This document shows, piece after piece, positions 63,098-64,000 of a DNA stretch of 64,000 nt. The stretch's first letter is position 1. Every line of letters begins with the position of its first letter. The stretch is from Clostridium scatologenes. Its GTDB lineage: Bacteria > Bacillota > Clostridia > Clostridiales > Clostridiaceae. The stretch spans positions 4,030,001 to 4,094,000 of the forward strand of contig NZ_CP009933.1 of the NCBI RefSeq assembly GCF_000968375.1, given 5' to 3'. The position numbers and the translations under genes were made by a program. Under the pieces are notes generated by a model. The model was given only the letters and a program-made list of their open reading frames with translations. It was not told the DNA's origin and did not search any database.

Positions 63098-63790
63098 CTA
63101 CCAGGTTTTGTTTAATCTATAACCTGCTCCTCTTATAGTCTCTATCCCTCCATCTATGCCTAAATTCTGAAGTCTTTTTCTTATCCTGCTGATGTTTACA
63201 CTTAAAGTATTTTCCTCTACAAATTCAATGTCATCCCATATTTTTTCTAAAAGAAAATCTCTAGTAACTACCTTAGGATATTTTTTCATAAGATATTCTA
63301 TCAATATTCCTTCTTTTTTAGTTATAATTAACTTTTGTTCCTTAAATTCTAATTCCAATCTTTCTGGGTAATATCTAAGGCCATCAACTTCAACTATTCT
63401 TTCTTCTATTTTAGGTGCATAATCTCCAAAAGCTCTTCTTAAATGGCTCTTTATTTTTGCAATAACCACATCATAATAAAATGGTTTAGTTATATAATCA
63501 TCAGCTCCACTTTCTAAAGCCATAACCTGATCCATTCCGCTGTCCCTTGCAGATATAAATATTATAGGTACCTTTGACTGTTGTCTTATCTTTCTGCACC
63601 AATAAAATCCATCAAATTTAGGTAAATTAACATCTAATAACACTAAATCTGGATTATACTCATTAAAGCCATCCATTACCTTTTCAAAATCTTCCACTAT
63701 TACCACTTGAAAACCATATTTATCTGTGCATTGTTTTAATACAGTACTTATTGAAACATCATCTTCTACAATATATATTTTATATTTCAT
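63098..63790 (-). CDS. BceR-like OmpR-family response regulator
   Basis: 230 residues. Receiver domain with EDD acidic pocket (IVEDDVSI), phospho-acceptor Asp in LVLLDVNLP, and KPF lysine (YITKPFYYD); winged-helix DNA-binding domain ending VNISRIRKRLQNLGIDGGIETIRGAGYR (in part). It is expected to bind the box at 61958-61971 and switch on uppP-bceAB when a cell-wall antibiotic is detected. First gene of its operon with the kinase. Confidence 0.9.
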   Translation of the reverse strand: MKYKIYIVEDDVSISTVLKQCTDKYGFQVVIVEDFEKVMDGFNEYNPDLVLLDVNLPKFDGFYWCRKIRQQSKVPIIFISARDSGMDQVMALESGADDYITKPFYYDVVIAKIKSHLRRAFGDYAPKIEERIVEVDGLRYYPERLELEFKEQKLIITKKEGILIEYLMKKYPKVVTRDFLLEKIWDDIEFVEENTLSVNISRIRKRLQNLGIDGGIETIRGAGYRLNKTW

Positions 63791-63890
63791 ATTGATTCTT
63801 CTCCAATTCTACATCCTAATATACAATTTAAGTTTAAATGATAAAGAGATAACTTTCAATAATTTGGATAAAAACAATTTAAATAGTACA

Positions 63891-64000
63891 TTACATATAT
63901 TTGTTCGCCCACTGTCTAAAATATTGTAATTGCCCTTCGGTATGAAAATAATGTTCTCCATGCTCCATTACCTGAAGATCACAGTGAAAAACCTTAGCAA
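63891..64000 (-). CDS. Alpha/beta hydrolase, C-terminal fragment cut by window edge
   Basis: The 36 visible residues (CDLQVMEHGEHYFHTEGQLQ, then YFRQWANKYM and a stop at 63891) match the last part of small alpha/beta hydrolases, including the region of the catalytic histidine (MEHGEHYFHTE). Substrate cannot be told from this fragment. It is transcribed on the minus strand, ending about 100 bases before bceR. Confidence 0.55.
   Translation of the reverse strand, partial: AKVFHCDLQVMEHGEHYFHTEGQLQYFRQWANKYM

Overview
The window is AT-rich DNA with strong AGGAGG-type ribosome binding sites, frequent TTG and GTG starts, cell-wall-binding-repeat-2 (CWB2) surface proteins, a YtaF-type sporulation membrane protein and a BceAB-type antibiotic-peptide transporter. 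This points to a spore-forming low-GC Firmicute, most likely Clostridium sensu stricto. I see no rRNA, tRNA or CRISPR array.

Layout. 1-2312: a dprA fragment, comM with an in-frame amber codon, and a REP-associated (RAYT) transposase. 2490-8477: mobile and surface-protein debris on the minus strand: an Rpn-type nuclease, a deletion derivative of a tyrosine recombinase, an unknown gene and an S-layer-like gene that has lost its 5' end. 8560-18600: an accessory element with a three-module DNA-binding protein, a tyrosine recombinase, an acidic possible ssDNA-binding protein, a prim-pol/helicase fusion, a DUF960 protein, small unknown genes and two divergent HTH regulators. It carries copies of one double-inverted GGGC/GCCC palindrome at six gene junctions. 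18665-20585: an intact copy of the recombinase/unknown-gene module. 20640-31226: a surface-protein locus: a full-length S-layer-like gene, a stand-alone copy of its N-terminal domain, a 1335-residue CWB2 protein and a smaller CWB2 protein.

31386-64000 looks like core or flexible chromosome. It holds a TtcA-like tRNA thiolase, two KimA-like transporters, ytaF, an FAD dehydrogenase behind what reads as a purine riboswitch, and a cobalamin-riboswitch-controlled btuFCD operon. It continues with an MFS drug-efflux operon (two adaptors plus MarR), a CHASE4-GGDEF-HD-GYP protein, rplY, a degenerate CDP-alcohol phosphotransferase with a VTT-domain protein, a dead histidine kinase, an AI-2E-family permease, the cdd-deoC-deoB-pdp nucleoside operon, a DUF1275 protein and a bceRS / uppP-bceAB bacitracin-type module.

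Most interesting signals. (1) The surface locus has the parts of a recombinational variation system: a complete expressed gene, a promoterless truncated cassette, an orphan N-terminal domain, duplicated recombinase modules in the same position behind each large gene, and a 10-10-10 inverted repeat next to each module. (2) The six palindromes of the accessory element have the geometry expected for a dimer of the two-repeat, RHH-tailed protein encoded beside the first one. Both are inferences from sequence pattern and need comparative or experimental tests.
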